NCBI GenBank assembly: GCA_934202005.1
Contig: CAKPXP010000003.1
Coordinates: 95,220-159,219, forward strand
Direction: 5' to 3'
DNA from: an uncultured Selenomonas sp.
Lineage (GTDB): Bacteria; Bacillota; Negativicutes; Selenomonadales; Selenomonadaceae
Length of the DNA: 64,000 bases
Shown here: piece by piece, positions 49,973-58,592 of the stretch
Layout: each line of letters starts with the position of its first letter
Numbering within the stretch: position 1 is the first letter of the stretch
Position numbers and translations under genes: made by a program
The notes under the pieces: model-generated
Databases searched by the model: none
The model's input: only the letters and a program-made list of their open reading frames with translations
What the model was told of the DNA's origin: nothing

Positions 49973-51513
49973 CGGAAACCATCATGCTCATGGGCACAAG
50001 CTCCCATGTCGGCAAAAGCATTCTCGCGACAGCGCTCTGCCGCATCTTTTATCAGGCGGGCCGTCGCGTCGTACCGTTCAAAGCGCAGAACATGGCGCTC
50101 AACTCCTATGTGACGAAGGACGGCGGCGAGATGGGACGCGCCCAGGTCGCACAGGCGGAGGCGGCAGGACTCGCGCCTATGGTGGATATGAATCCCGTCC
50201 TCTTGAAACCGACGGGGAATTCCTGCTCGCAGGTCATTGTCGATGGGAAGCCCATCGGAAACATGAGCGCGAGAGAGTATCACAAAGGGAAGTCCGTGCA
50301 GCTTTTCGGCCATGTGACAGCAGCACTCACCCGGCTCCAGCAACAGTTCGATACCATCGTCATCGAGGGGGCGGGCAGCCCGGCGGAGATCAACCTCAAG
50401 GAGGATGACATCGTCAACATGCGCGTCGCCAAATACCTGCAGGCGCCCGTGCTCCTCATTGCCGATATCGACCGCGGGGGCTCGCTCGCCGCGCTTGTCG
50501 GGACGCTCGAGCTGCTCGATGAAGAGGAGCGCGCGCTCGTCAAAGGACTCGTCATCAATAAGTTTCGCGGCGATGTCACGCTCATGACGCCTGCCGTCGA
50601 TTTTCTTGAGCAAAAGACGGGCAAGCCGGTGCTCGGCATCGTGCCTTATCTCGAGCATCTCGGCATTGACGATGAGGACTCGGTCTCCCTGGAGGAGAAA
50701 GAGCATGAGGCAGAGCGGCAGAAGCAGACGAAGGAACTTCGTCTCGCGGTTGTCGAAACGCCGAAGATATCGAATTTTACGGATTTCGACGCACTCGCGG
50801 ATGAGCCGGATGCCGAGGTGCTTTACGTGCGCGACGCGGAGGAACTGCTCGCGGCCGCGCCGGATGTCATACTGCTGCCAGGCTCGAAGAATACGACGGA
50901 GGATCTCCTCCACGTGCACGAGAGCGGTCTCGCGCAGGCCATCCGCCAGCTCGTAGACGGCGGCACGCCGCTCATCGGCATCTGCGGCGGCTATCAGATG
51001 CTTGGCGAGGAGATTGCCGACCCGCATCATACGGAGTCGTCGCACGATGTGATCAAGGGACTCGGGTATCTGCCGATGAAGACGGTTTTCGCGGAAGAAA
51101 AGCGCACGGTACAGGTGACGGCGGACTGCCCCGGCATGGAGTTCTATGATGGCGTGCTGATGGGGAAAGGCCTCAGCGGCTATGAAATCCATATGGGGCG
51201 CACGGAGTTTACCGCTCCGGTGCGTCATCCGTTCCATCTGACGCGTCAGGGAGAGAATGCTGTGAATATCTGGGATGGAGCGCTCAGCGAGGATGGGCGG
51301 ATCTTTGGCACTTATCTGCACGGCGTTTTTGATCACGACGGCTTCCGCCGCCAGTTCCTCAATGTGCTGCGGCTGCACAGGGGACTGCGGCCGTTGCCCG
51401 TCCAGCGCAACCGTCATTTGGAAAAGGAGCGCGCCTATGATCGTCTGGCGGAGACCGTGCGCAAGAGCCTCGATATGGAGAAGCTGGCCGCCATCATGGA
51501 GGGAAGGGCATGA
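49969..51513 (+). CDS. cbiP: Adenosylcobyric acid synthase
   Basis: A 514-residue amidase (CbiP/CobQ) that adds four amide groups to adenosylcobyrinate a,c-diamide. GTSSHVGKS (9-17) is the ATP loop, FKAQNMALNSYVT is diagnostic for CobQ, and ICGGYQMLG near 342-350 holds the glutaminase cysteine. It overlaps cobU and cbiB by 4 bases each. Confidence 0.95.
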   Translation: MTETIMLMGTSSHVGKSILATALCRIFYQAGRRVVPFKAQNMALNSYVTKDGGEMGRAQVAQAEAAGLAPMVDMNPVLLKPTGNSCSQVIVDGKPIGNMSAREYHKGKSVQLFGHVTAALTRLQQQFDTIVIEGAGSPAEINLKEDDIVNMRVAKYLQAPVLLIADIDRGGSLAALVGTLELLDEEERALVKGLVINKFRGDVTLMTPAVDFLEQKTGKPVLGIVPYLEHLGIDDEDSVSLEEKEHEAERQKQTKELRLAVVETPKISNFTDFDALADEPDAEVLYVRDAEELLAAAPDVILLPGSKNTTEDLLHVHESGLAQAIRQLVDGGTPLIGICGGYQMLGEEIADPHHTESSHDVIKGLGYLPMKTVFAEEKRTVQVTADCPGMEFYDGVLMGKGLSGYEIHMGRTEFTAPVRHPFHLTRQGENAVNIWDGALSEDGRIFGTYLHGVFDHDGFRRQFLNVLRLHRGLRPLPVQRNRHLEKERAYDRLAETVRKSLDMEKLAAIMEGRA

Positions 51514-52460
51514 AGATTGCCATCCTCGCTTTCCTTATCGACGCCATCATCGGCGATCCGCAGTCGCGGTTCCATCCGGTCGTCCTCATCGGGAAGCTCA
51601 TCAGCGGTTTCGAACACTTGCTGTACTGCAGAGAGGTCTCGGACGCGCGGAAATTCGCCTGCGGGGCGCTGCTCGTGCTGCTCGTGCTGTTGCTTTCCTA
51701 TGAGGCGGCGGCGTGCATGCTGTATCTTTCCTATCAGCTGCCGTTTGCCTGGGGCAGCAGCCTGGTCTCCGCGTTCTTGTTGTCGTTTACAATCTCTCCG
51801 AAAAGCCTCGCGAAAGCGGGCAGGGAGATCTATGTGCTGCTGGCGCGTGACGATCTCGCTGGCGCGCGCAAGCGCGTCGGCTGGATTGTCGGGCGTGAGA
51901 CGGAGCAGCTCGATGCGGGCGAGATTTCTCGCGCGACCGTCGAGACCATCGCTGAGAATACGACAGACGGCATCATCGCGCCGCTGTTCTTTTTCGCCAT
52001 CGGCGGCATGCCGCTTGCGGTTTTGTACCGCGCCGCGAATACGATGGATTCGATGCTCGGCTACAAGAACGAGAAATATTTTTATTTTGGCAGGGCGGCT
52101 GCCCGTCTCGACGATGTGCTGAGCTATATCCCCGCGCGCATCACGGGACTTCTTTTCGTCGTGAGCGCCGGATTCCTCGGCTTTGATGTGCGTCACGCGC
52201 TCGCCGTCATGCGAAGGGACGCGGCGAAGCACCCGAGTCCGAACGGCGGCTATGCGGAGGCGTCGATGGCCGGGGCGCTGCACATCCGCCTCGGCGGCTT
52301 CAATACGTATTTCGGCAAAAAGACGTTTCGCGCTTATATGGGGGATGCCATTGAACAGCTGGCGCCACATCACATCATGGAGAGCATCCGCATGATGTAT
52401 ACGGCGACAGTGCTGTTCCTCATCACCGCGTACCTCGTGTTCGAGATCATGAAATATTGA
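51510..52460 (+). CDS. cbiB: Adenosylcobinamide-phosphate synthase
   Basis: A 316-residue membrane enzyme (CbiB/CobD) that attaches aminopropanol phosphate to adenosylcobyric acid. LIDAIIGDPQSRFHPV at the start, ETIAENTTDGIIAPLFF and HPSPNGGYAEASMAGAL are its signatures, with about five membrane segments. It uses the aminopropanol phosphate made by the last operon genes. It overlaps cbiP by 4 bases. Confidence 0.93.
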   Translation: MKIAILAFLIDAIIGDPQSRFHPVVLIGKLISGFEHLLYCREVSDARKFACGALLVLLVLLLSYEAAACMLYLSYQLPFAWGSSLVSAFLLSFTISPKSLAKAGREIYVLLARDDLAGARKRVGWIVGRETEQLDAGEISRATVETIAENTTDGIIAPLFFFAIGGMPLAVLYRAANTMDSMLGYKNEKYFYFGRAAARLDDVLSYIPARITGLLFVVSAGFLGFDVRHALAVMRRDAAKHPSPNGGYAEASMAGALHIRLGGFNTYFGKKTFRAYMGDAIEQLAPHHIMESIRMMYTATVLFLITAYLVFEIMKY

Positions 52461-52513
52461 ACTTGATGCTGTGGCTTTTGCGTATCGCTCAGGAAACTAT
52501 GGGAGGGAGACGT

Positions 52514-53308
52514 TTGCGTTCATTTTTCATCGCGTTGCAATTCCTCACGCGCATCCATCTGGTGGAGCAGCGTGATCTGACGGCGGCTGACTTCGGCAGG
52601 TCGACGCGCTGTTTCCCGCTCGTCGGCGCTGTACTCGGCGCGCTCTATCTGCTGGCGGCATGGCTCCTTGGTGCCTGGTGCGGCGGGGCATCCCATACGG
52701 GAGCCGCTGTGCTCGTCCTGTTGCCGATCCTTTTGACGGGCGGTCTGCACTGCGATGGCTTTATGGATACGGTGGACGGGCTTTTTTCCGGTCGTAGCCG
52801 TACGCGTATGCTCGAGATCATGAAAGACAGCCGCACGGGATCCTTCGGCGTGGTTGCCTTCGGTGTCTGTCTGCTCCTCGATTGGTCGCTCATGCTGGAT
52901 CTGCTGGCGGCGTCGGCGGTGCTCCTGCCGGCCCTTTTTCTCATGCCTGTTGTCGGTCGCATGGCGATGGTGCGCGCCATTGCTTGTTTCCCGTATGCGC
53001 GGCCCGAGGGCATGGGGAAGGCATTTGCCGCAGCGGCGGACGGGCGGACGCGGAGCATCGCGGCAATCACGGCGGCGCTCTGCATCCTGCCGTGGGGGCC
53101 GCTGCCACTCCTGCTCAGCCTGGTGGTGCTTTTCGTGGCGACGCTCTTTGACCGTTACGCGGCATCAAAGCTCGGTGGTTTGACGGGAGATGTCTACGGC
53201 GCGACGGAAAAGCTCACGGAGACGCTGTTGCTGCTGCTCTTCTGGGGCGCGGCTGTATTCTGGGGGAGCGCACCATTCCTGAAAGGATGGCTGCTTCTAT
53301 GGAACTGA
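52514..53308 (+). CDS. cobS: Adenosylcobinamide-GDP ribazoletransferase
   Basis: A 264-residue membrane enzyme that joins adenosylcobinamide-GDP and alpha-ribazole to form the cobalamin product. FIALQFLTRI at the start, GGLHCDGFMDTVDGLFSG and the DSRTGSFGV segment are the CobS hallmarks. The frame extends to a TTG at 52457 overlapping cbiB, but TTG at 52514 has GGAGG 7 bases upstream and gives the usual length, so it is preferred. cobT, which makes the alpha-ribazole phosphate, is not in the window. Confidence 0.9.
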   Translation: MRSFFIALQFLTRIHLVEQRDLTAADFGRSTRCFPLVGAVLGALYLLAAWLLGAWCGGASHTGAAVLVLLPILLTGGLHCDGFMDTVDGLFSGRSRTRMLEIMKDSRTGSFGVVAFGVCLLLDWSLMLDLLAASAVLLPALFLMPVVGRMAMVRAIACFPYARPEGMGKAFAAAADGRTRSIAAITAALCILPWGPLPLLLSLVVLFVATLFDRYAASKLGGLTGDVYGATEKLTETLLLLLFWGAAVFWGSAPFLKGWLLLWN

Positions 53309-54147
53309 CCGTACGTGTTCCCGGCTCCTGCGGCGAGCTCGTTCAGGGCTGGCTGCGCGGCGAGCCGTTCCTCGTGACGTGTCCGATCGACCGTTATACC
53401 AGAGTGCGCGTATCAGGAGAGTTGCAGGGGCTACGGGGGCTCGGTGAAAAGGCGCGGCGCGCGTTGGGACTCACGCTGAATACCTTGGGGCAGGAGACCT
53501 TCCCTTGGGGGGTGGAACTGACAAGCGAGCTGCCGAGAGGGAAGGGCATGGGATCATCGAGTGCTGATATCGCCGCGGTCGTTGCCGCTGCGAGCGCGGC
53601 GCTTGGCAGGTCGTTCTCTCCAGAGGAGATTCTGCACATCGCTGTGCAGATCGAGCCGACGGATGCGACGTTTTTTCCGGGCGTGGTAGCGCTCAACCAG
53701 GTTACGGGGCGGGTTTTCCGAAGGTATGGCGAGCTGCCGTCCCTGCCGTTGGCGCTTTTTGATACGGGAGGCTGTGTCGATACGGTCTCCTTCCATGCGG
53801 AGGAGATGCGCCGCTCAGGTGAAAGGGCGCGGCATGATTGGGGACGTCTGCTCGGGCACCTGACGGAAAACGTGCAGGCGCTGGCGGCGGCGACGACGCT
53901 GAGTGCCTGCTGGAATGAGGAGATTCTGCCCAAGCGGCATTTCGCGGCCATCCGGGCGGTTGTACGCAGAAGCTGTGCGCTCGGCATGGTAGCCGCACAT
54001 AGCGGCACGGTCATCGGCGTGATTTTGCCGCAGCAGGATGAAGCGGCAGCGGCAGAGAGGCTGCGCGTGATGCTGCCGGATCTCGCGTACCTCGGCCGGA
54101 GTCGGCTCATCTCCGGCGGCATTTCTCTGACAGGAAGTATCGGATGA
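53299..54147 (+). CDS. pduX: L-threonine kinase of the GHMP superfamily (PduX type)
   Basis: A 282-residue GHMP kinase that should phosphorylate L-threonine, giving the substrate of the next enzyme. VPGSCGELVQGWLRGEPFL at the start is distinctive for PduX; PRGKGMGSSSAD (79-90) is the GHMP ATP motif; SGTVIGVIL lies near the end. The ATG at 53299 is preferred because the earlier one at 53287 lies on its own AAAGG site. It overlaps the end of cobS by about 10 bases. Confidence 0.88.
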   Translation: MELTVRVPGSCGELVQGWLRGEPFLVTCPIDRYTRVRVSGELQGLRGLGEKARRALGLTLNTLGQETFPWGVELTSELPRGKGMGSSSADIAAVVAAASAALGRSFSPEEILHIAVQIEPTDATFFPGVVALNQVTGRVFRRYGELPSLPLALFDTGGCVDTVSFHAEEMRRSGERARHDWGRLLGHLTENVQALAAATTLSACWNEEILPKRHFAAIRAVVRRSCALGMVAAHSGTVIGVILPQQDEAAAAERLRVMLPDLAYLGRSRLISGGISLTGSIG

Positions 54148-54189
54148 AATTGCGTGAAGTTGATAGTATGTCCAGGAAGGAAAGAGGCG

Positions 54190-55287
54190 ATGCGCGTGGA
54201 ACGCTTTGTCCACGGTGGGAATGTTTATGAACCATGCGGCGAGGGGAGGTCGTGGCTTGATTTTTCTGCCAATATCAATCCGCTCGGACTGGCGGAGCAC
54301 GTTCGCACGGCCATCCTTTCTCAGGTGGAGGCTGTCGTTCATTACCCTGATCCGCAGGCGCGGAAACTGCGTGCGGCGCTCTCTGCTCATTACGAGGTGT
54401 CGCAGGATGCTCTCGTTCTCGGCAACGGCGCGGCAGAGCTTTTTTATCTGTACTTCCATGCGCTGCAGCCGCGACGTGTTCTCCTGCCGGTGCCGTCTTT
54501 CAGTGAGTATGAGCGGGCGGCGCTGGCGGCCGGGAGCGGGATCGAGTATTTGCCGCTGCCTGCGGGACGAGGTTTTTCTCTCTCTGCGGCCGAGCTCTTT
54601 GATGGGGCGCAGCGCACGGGGGCGGATGTGCTCATACTCGGCAATCCCAACAATCCGACAGGTACCAAGTTCCTGCGGGAGGATCTCGTGTGGCTCTCAG
54701 AGCATCTGACATCCATTGGCTGCGGCCTCGTGGTCGATGAGTCATTCCTCGATTTTCGCCGCGATGAGGAACGTTATACCCTGAGGCATGAGGCGGCGCG
54801 TCTGCCGCATCTGCTCCTCATCCGCTCCCTCACGAAATTTTTCGCACTGCCGGGACTGCGGCTCGGCTTTGCCGTCGCGCAGCCGTCGCTCGTCCGCAGG
54901 TTGGAGCGTCACAAGGATGTATGGAACGTCAACGTGCTTGCGCAGGCCGCTGGCTGCGCTGCCCTTTGCGATACGGCCTATCAGGAGGAAACGCGTGCGC
55001 TGGTAGAGGAGGAGAGCGCCTTTCTCACACGTGAGATTGCTGCACTGCCAGGTGTGCATGTTTACCCATCCGGCGTGAATTTCCTGCTTGTGTCGTTCGC
55101 CGATGCAGAAGACGCGGCGGCAAGCGTGGAGGGGCTGCGCAGGCGTGGCATCCTCGTGCGTGATTGCAGCAATTATCCGGGCATGGGCAGGGGATTCCTG
55201 CGCGTTGCGGTGCGGAAGCGGGAAGAAAATGAACGGCTGCTTGCGGCGTGGCGAGCAGTCTTGCAGGAAAGGACTCAGATATCATGA
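54190..55287 (+). CDS. cobD: L-threonine O-3-phosphate decarboxylase
   Basis: A 365-residue PLP enzyme of the histidinol-phosphate aminotransferase type that makes (R)-1-aminopropan-2-yl phosphate. LDFSANINPLGL, GNGAAELFYL and GNPNNPTG are family segments, and the PLP lysine is Lys216 in SLTKFFALPGLRLG. Its position next to the threonine kinase supports the decarboxylase over a HisC role. The ATG at 54190 follows GGAAAGAGG. It overlaps the next gene by 4 bases. Confidence 0.9.
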   Translation: MRVERFVHGGNVYEPCGEGRSWLDFSANINPLGLAEHVRTAILSQVEAVVHYPDPQARKLRAALSAHYEVSQDALVLGNGAAELFYLYFHALQPRRVLLPVPSFSEYERAALAAGSGIEYLPLPAGRGFSLSAAELFDGAQRTGADVLILGNPNNPTGTKFLREDLVWLSEHLTSIGCGLVVDESFLDFRRDEERYTLRHEAARLPHLLLIRSLTKFFALPGLRLGFAVAQPSLVRRLERHKDVWNVNVLAQAAGCAALCDTAYQEETRALVEEESAFLTREIAALPGVHVYPSGVNFLLVSFADAEDAAASVEGLRRRGILVRDCSNYPGMGRGFLRVAVRKREENERLLAAWRAVLQERTQIS

Positions 55288-55892
55288 CAAAAATCATCTA
55301 TGTGCGGCACGGACAGACGGAGTGGAACACAGCGGGACGCTATCAAGGGCAGTCGGACGTGGAACTCACGGCTGCTGGCAGGGAGCAGGCAGCAAAGCTG
55401 GCCGCGCATTTCCCCGTAGAAAAGGTGCATGCTGTCTACTCCAGCGATCTCAAGCGCGCGCTGGAAACGGCTGCCTGCATTGCGGAGGTGAAGGGCCTCG
55501 AGGTCCAGCCGCGCGCGGAGCTCCGGGAGCTTTCCTTTGGCGATTGGGAAGGGCTGACCTATGAGCAGATCACCGAGAGGTGGCCGGAGGCGCTGCATGA
55601 TTTCTTCGCTCGCCCCGATCTTCTGGATATTCCGCACGGCGAGAGCTTCCAGATCCTGCAGAAACGTGCGCTTGCCTGCATCGACGAATTCGTCGCTCAG
55701 CATGACGGTGAGACGATTGTTGTTGTCGCCCATGGCGCTATTCTCAGATCCATCCTCACGGCGGCGCTTCACATGGATCTTCGCTATGTATGGACCATTC
55801 GCCAGTTCAACACGGCGGTGAATATCGTTTGCTATGAAAAAGAAGGCACCACTGTCGAGCTCGTCAACAGCACGGCGCATCTGTCTCTTTGA
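55284..55892 (+). CDS. cobC: Histidine phosphatase, probable alpha-ribazole phosphatase
   Basis: A 202-residue phosphoglycerate-mutase-like phosphatase. RHGQTEWN (8-15) has the phospho-accepting His9; YSSDLKRALETA and VAHGAILRSIL supply the other active-site residues. At the end of a cobalamin operon the likely substrate is alpha-ribazole 5'-phosphate or adenosylcobalamin 5'-phosphate, though sequence alone cannot exclude another phosphatase of this large family. It overlaps cobD by 4 bases and is the last operon gene; no terminator is evident. Confidence 0.82.
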   Translation: MTKIIYVRHGQTEWNTAGRYQGQSDVELTAAGREQAAKLAAHFPVEKVHAVYSSDLKRALETAACIAEVKGLEVQPRAELRELSFGDWEGLTYEQITERWPEALHDFFARPDLLDIPHGESFQILQKRALACIDEFVAQHDGETIVVVAHGAILRSILTAALHMDLRYVWTIRQFNTAVNIVCYEKEGTTVELVNSTAHLSL

Positions 55893-56009
55893 GGTGACGG
55901 ACGCCAGAGCCAGAGGGAGCAGCGTGCGGGCGTGTCTGGATGGACGGTGTGTGGGAGAGCGGCATCTATCCACACACGCAGAAATTATGTGACGCTCAAA
56001 TATTTTATC

Positions 56010-56038
56010 TTGCGTTTCTCTCAAGACCGTGTTATAAT
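56010..56038 (+). promoter_or_regulatory. tRNA-Pro promoter
   Basis: TTGCGT (56010-56015), 17 bases, TATAAT (56033-56038), 10 bases before the tRNA. Confidence 0.82.
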
Positions 56039-56048
56039 AGCATTCGTT

Positions 56049-56125
56049 CGGGACGTAGCGCAGTTTGGTAGCGCGCTTCCTTGGGGTGGAAGAGGTCGTG
56101 GGTTCAAATCCCGTCGTTCCGACCA
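56049..56125 (+). tRNA. tRNA-Pro (anticodon GGG)
   Basis: A 77-base cloverleaf with encoded CCA. The acceptor stem pairs CGGGACG (56049-56055) with CGTTCCG (56115-56121). The D arm is AGCGCAGTTTGGTAGCGC. The anticodon stem CTTCC/GGAAG holds the loop TTGGGGT with anticodon GGG, and the T arm has GGTTCAAATCC. C at position 1 is usual for tRNA-Pro. It reads CCC and CCU. Confidence 0.95.
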
Positions 56126-56140
56126 TTGATGATGATAAGA

Positions 56141-56178
56141 CCGCTGCTGGGGGCTGATGCCTTCGGCGGCGGTTTTTT
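56141..56178 (+). terminator. Intrinsic terminator of the tRNA gene
   Basis: CCGCTGCTG (56141-56149) pairs with CGGCGGCGG (56164-56172) with two wobbles, then TTTTTT. Confidence 0.85.
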
Positions 56179-56192
56179 GATAAGGAGAAACC

Positions 56193-57749
56193 ATGAGTAT
56201 TTTGAATGTACAGCATGTATCGCACAGCTATGGCGGACGTGAGATTTTTGAAGATGTTTCCTTCCGCCTGCTCAAGGGCGAGCATGTCGCTCTCGTCGGC
56301 GCGAACGGCGAGGGAAAGACGACGTTCCTCTCCATTCTGACGGGGAAGCTGACGCCGGATGCCGGTACCGTGGAATGGGCGCGACGCACCTCCGTTGGCT
56401 ATCTCGACCAGCATGCCTCGCTCGTGCCGGGTATGACGATTCGTGAGACGCTGCGCACGGCATTCGACACGATGATGCAGCAGGAGAAAGAGATGCTCGC
56501 GGCCTACGATAAGATGAGTGAGGCGACGCCGGAGGAGATGGAGCGTCTGTTGCAGGATGTCGGCGATATCCAGAACCTCCTGGAGGCGGGCGGCTATTAT
56601 ACGATCGACGCGCGCATCGAGGAGGTCGCAGGAGGGCTCGGACTGCGCGACGTGGGCCTGGAGCGGCGCGTTGATGAGCTTTCGGGCGGACAGCGAACGA
56701 AGGTACTGCTGACGAAACTCCTCCTAGAAAATCCGGACATCCTGATCCTCGATGAGCCGACGAATTATCTTGATGCCGGGCATATTGCCTGGCTCACGAC
56801 ATATCTACAGAACTATGAGAACGCGTTCATCCTCGTCTCGCATGACGTCCCTTTCCTCAATGCAGTCACGAATGTCATCTGGCATGTCGAGAATCTGAAC
56901 CTTACGCGCTATACGGGCAGCTATGAGCATTTCGAGGAAATGGCAGCGCTCAAGCGCAAGCAGGAGGCGGCGGTTTACGAGCGCCAGCAGGCGGAGATTG
57001 CGCGCGAGAAGGATTTCATCCAGCGCAACAAGGCGCGCGTTGCGACGCGCGGCATGGCGAACAGTCGCCAGAAGCGCCTTGACAAGATGGAGGTCCTCAC
57101 GAAGCGCGCGCAGCGGCCGAAGGCGCATTTCCATTTCGATGTGGACAGGACGCCGTCGCGGTTCGTGCTCGAGGCGAAACGACTGGTGCTCGGCTACGAT
57201 ACGCCGCTGACGACGCCCGTAGACATCCGCGTAGAGCGCGGCAGGAAGATCGCCATCCGCGGCACGAACGGACTGGGAAAATCGACGCTGTTCAAGACAC
57301 TGCTCGGCATGCAGCCGCCGGTCTCCGGCACGGTGGAGCGCGGGGACTTTGTTTCCGTCGGTTATTTCGAGCAGGAGAGTCCTGCGGGGAATCAGAATAC
57401 CGCGCTGGAGGAGTTCTGGCAGGCATATCCCGGCCGCTCGAACTTCGAGGTTCGCGCGGCACTCGCCGCCTGCGGGCTGACCAATGAGCACATCACGACA
57501 AAGATGCTCGCGCTTTCCGGCGGCGAGGCGGCGCGCGTGCGGCTCGCGAAGATCATTGAACAGCCGGTCAACCTGCTCGTGCTCGATGAGCCGACGAATC
57601 ATCTCGATGTCGAGACGAAAAAGGAATTGCAGCGCGCCCTGCGCGAGTACAAAGGAACGCTGCTGCTTGTCTCCCACGAGCCAGAGTTCTACGAGGGCTG
57701 GGTCGATACTGTCTGGAATATCGAGCGCTGGACGACGAAGGTCATCTGA
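56193..57749 (+). CDS. ABC-F family ATPase
   Basis: A 518-residue soluble protein with two ATPase domains and no membrane part. GANGEGKTT (36-44) and the second-half GTNGLGKST are the Walker A motifs; LSGGQRTK and LSGGEAAR are the signatures; ILDEPTNYLD and VLDEPTNHLD are the Walker B regions with glutamate. The charged linker between them (about 240-310) is of the ABC-F type that reaches the ribosome P site. It may act as a translation factor; a drug-resistance role cannot be excluded. AAGGAG precedes the ATG, 15 bases after the tRNA terminator. Confidence 0.9.
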   Translation: MSILNVQHVSHSYGGREIFEDVSFRLLKGEHVALVGANGEGKTTFLSILTGKLTPDAGTVEWARRTSVGYLDQHASLVPGMTIRETLRTAFDTMMQQEKEMLAAYDKMSEATPEEMERLLQDVGDIQNLLEAGGYYTIDARIEEVAGGLGLRDVGLERRVDELSGGQRTKVLLTKLLLENPDILILDEPTNYLDAGHIAWLTTYLQNYENAFILVSHDVPFLNAVTNVIWHVENLNLTRYTGSYEHFEEMAALKRKQEAAVYERQQAEIAREKDFIQRNKARVATRGMANSRQKRLDKMEVLTKRAQRPKAHFHFDVDRTPSRFVLEAKRLVLGYDTPLTTPVDIRVERGRKIAIRGTNGLGKSTLFKTLLGMQPPVSGTVERGDFVSVGYFEQESPAGNQNTALEEFWQAYPGRSNFEVRAALAACGLTNEHITTKMLALSGGEAARVRLAKIIEQPVNLLVLDEPTNHLDVETKKELQRALREYKGTLLLVSHEPEFYEGWVDTVWNIERWTTKVI

Positions 57750-57824
57750 ACGTCAGCCGGAGCAATGTGACGTGGGACCGCGCGTCTTTGACGCTGGCTG
57801 TGGAAAATAGGGAGGTCAGATCGG

Positions 57825-58295
57825 ATGTCGATTGAGAGAGTGAAGGCTTATTTTTCGTCGCTCGGAGCGTCTGAGCGAATCCTGGAGTTTGCGCAGTCTA
57901 CGGCAACGGTGGAGCTAGCCGCCGCGGCTGTGGGCTGTACGCCGGGCATGATCGCGAAGTCCATGACGTTCCTCGTGGACGGTGCGCCGCTTCTCGTGGT
58001 GCTGGCCGGCGATGTGCGCGTGGACAACCACAAGTTCAAGGCGGCGTTTCACAAGAAAGGGCGCATGATTCCTTTTGATGAAGTGGAGGGCTATATCGGG
58101 CACGCGCCGGGCGGCGTTTGCCCGTTCTGCCTCAAGGACGGCGTGCCTGTCTATCTGGATGCCTCGCTGCGCCGTTTTGCGACCATCTATCCGGCGGCTG
58201 GAAACGACCACAGCGCCATCCGACTGACACCGGAGGAACTCTATGCGTTCGCGGGGGCGGCGGGCTGGGTCGACATTGCCAAGACCGCACAGTGA
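57825..58295 (+). CDS. YbaK/ProXp-type aminoacyl-tRNA editing protein
   Basis: A 156-residue single-domain protein of the YbaK/prolyl-tRNA editing family, which hydrolyses mischarged tRNA-Pro, such as Cys- or Ala-tRNA-Pro. The catalytic-region lysine is in GMIAKSMTFLVDG, and the GHAPGGVCPFCL segment is the family's conserved loop (here with two cysteines). The exact substrate is not known. GGGAGG lies 9 bases before the ATG. It is 75 bases after the ABC-F gene and close to tRNA-Pro. Confidence 0.87.
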   Translation: MSIERVKAYFSSLGASERILEFAQSTATVELAAAAVGCTPGMIAKSMTFLVDGAPLLVVLAGDVRVDNHKFKAAFHKKGRMIPFDEVEGYIGHAPGGVCPFCLKDGVPVYLDASLRRFATIYPAAGNDHSAIRLTPEELYAFAGAAGWVDIAKTAQ

Positions 58296-58311
58296 TGTAT
58301 CGCGCCCGCTA

Positions 58312-58340
58312 TTGACAGATGATATATGATTTGCTAGACT
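58312..58340 (+). promoter_or_regulatory. Promoter of the glyQS T-box transcript
   Basis: TTGACA (58312-58317), 17 bases, TAGACT (58335-58340), immediately after the YbaK gene. Confidence 0.85.
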
Positions 58341-58345
58341 GAAAA

Positions 58346-58556
58346 AAGCGATGAAGAGGAGAAGTAGCGCTGCCGAAGCGAGGCCGTGAGGGTGTGAGAC
58401 GGTCAGAAGCGTGAAGGGCACCTTGGAGCTTAGCTTACAACCGTAGAATTTGAGGTGGGCTCCCTCTTGAGGAGTCAATCAGGGTGGAACCGCGGAACTC
58501 GCAGCGACGAGTCTCGTCCCTGTAACGATTTTGTTGCAGGGCGGGGCTCTTTTTGT
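58346..58556 (+). promoter_or_regulatory. Glycine T-box riboswitch
   Basis: The leader contains the T-box core AGGGTGGAACCGCG (58481-58494), which binds the free CCA end of tRNA. In stem I the likely specifier is GGC (58417-58419) in the GAAGGGCACC context, a glycine codon. A hairpin (about 58509-58549, GAGTCTCG to CGGGGCTC) followed by TTTTT ends it. Uncharged tRNA-Gly would favour the antiterminator and raise glyQS. Confidence 0.92.
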
Positions 58557-58592
58557 TTTGCCTTGCAAGCATTCAGCAGAGGAGATGTCCCT

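Noticed and set aside
49855..51417. 520-codon minus-strand frame opposite cbiP
   Set aside because: Antisense shadow with Arg/His-rich low-complexity sequence; no ribosome binding site.
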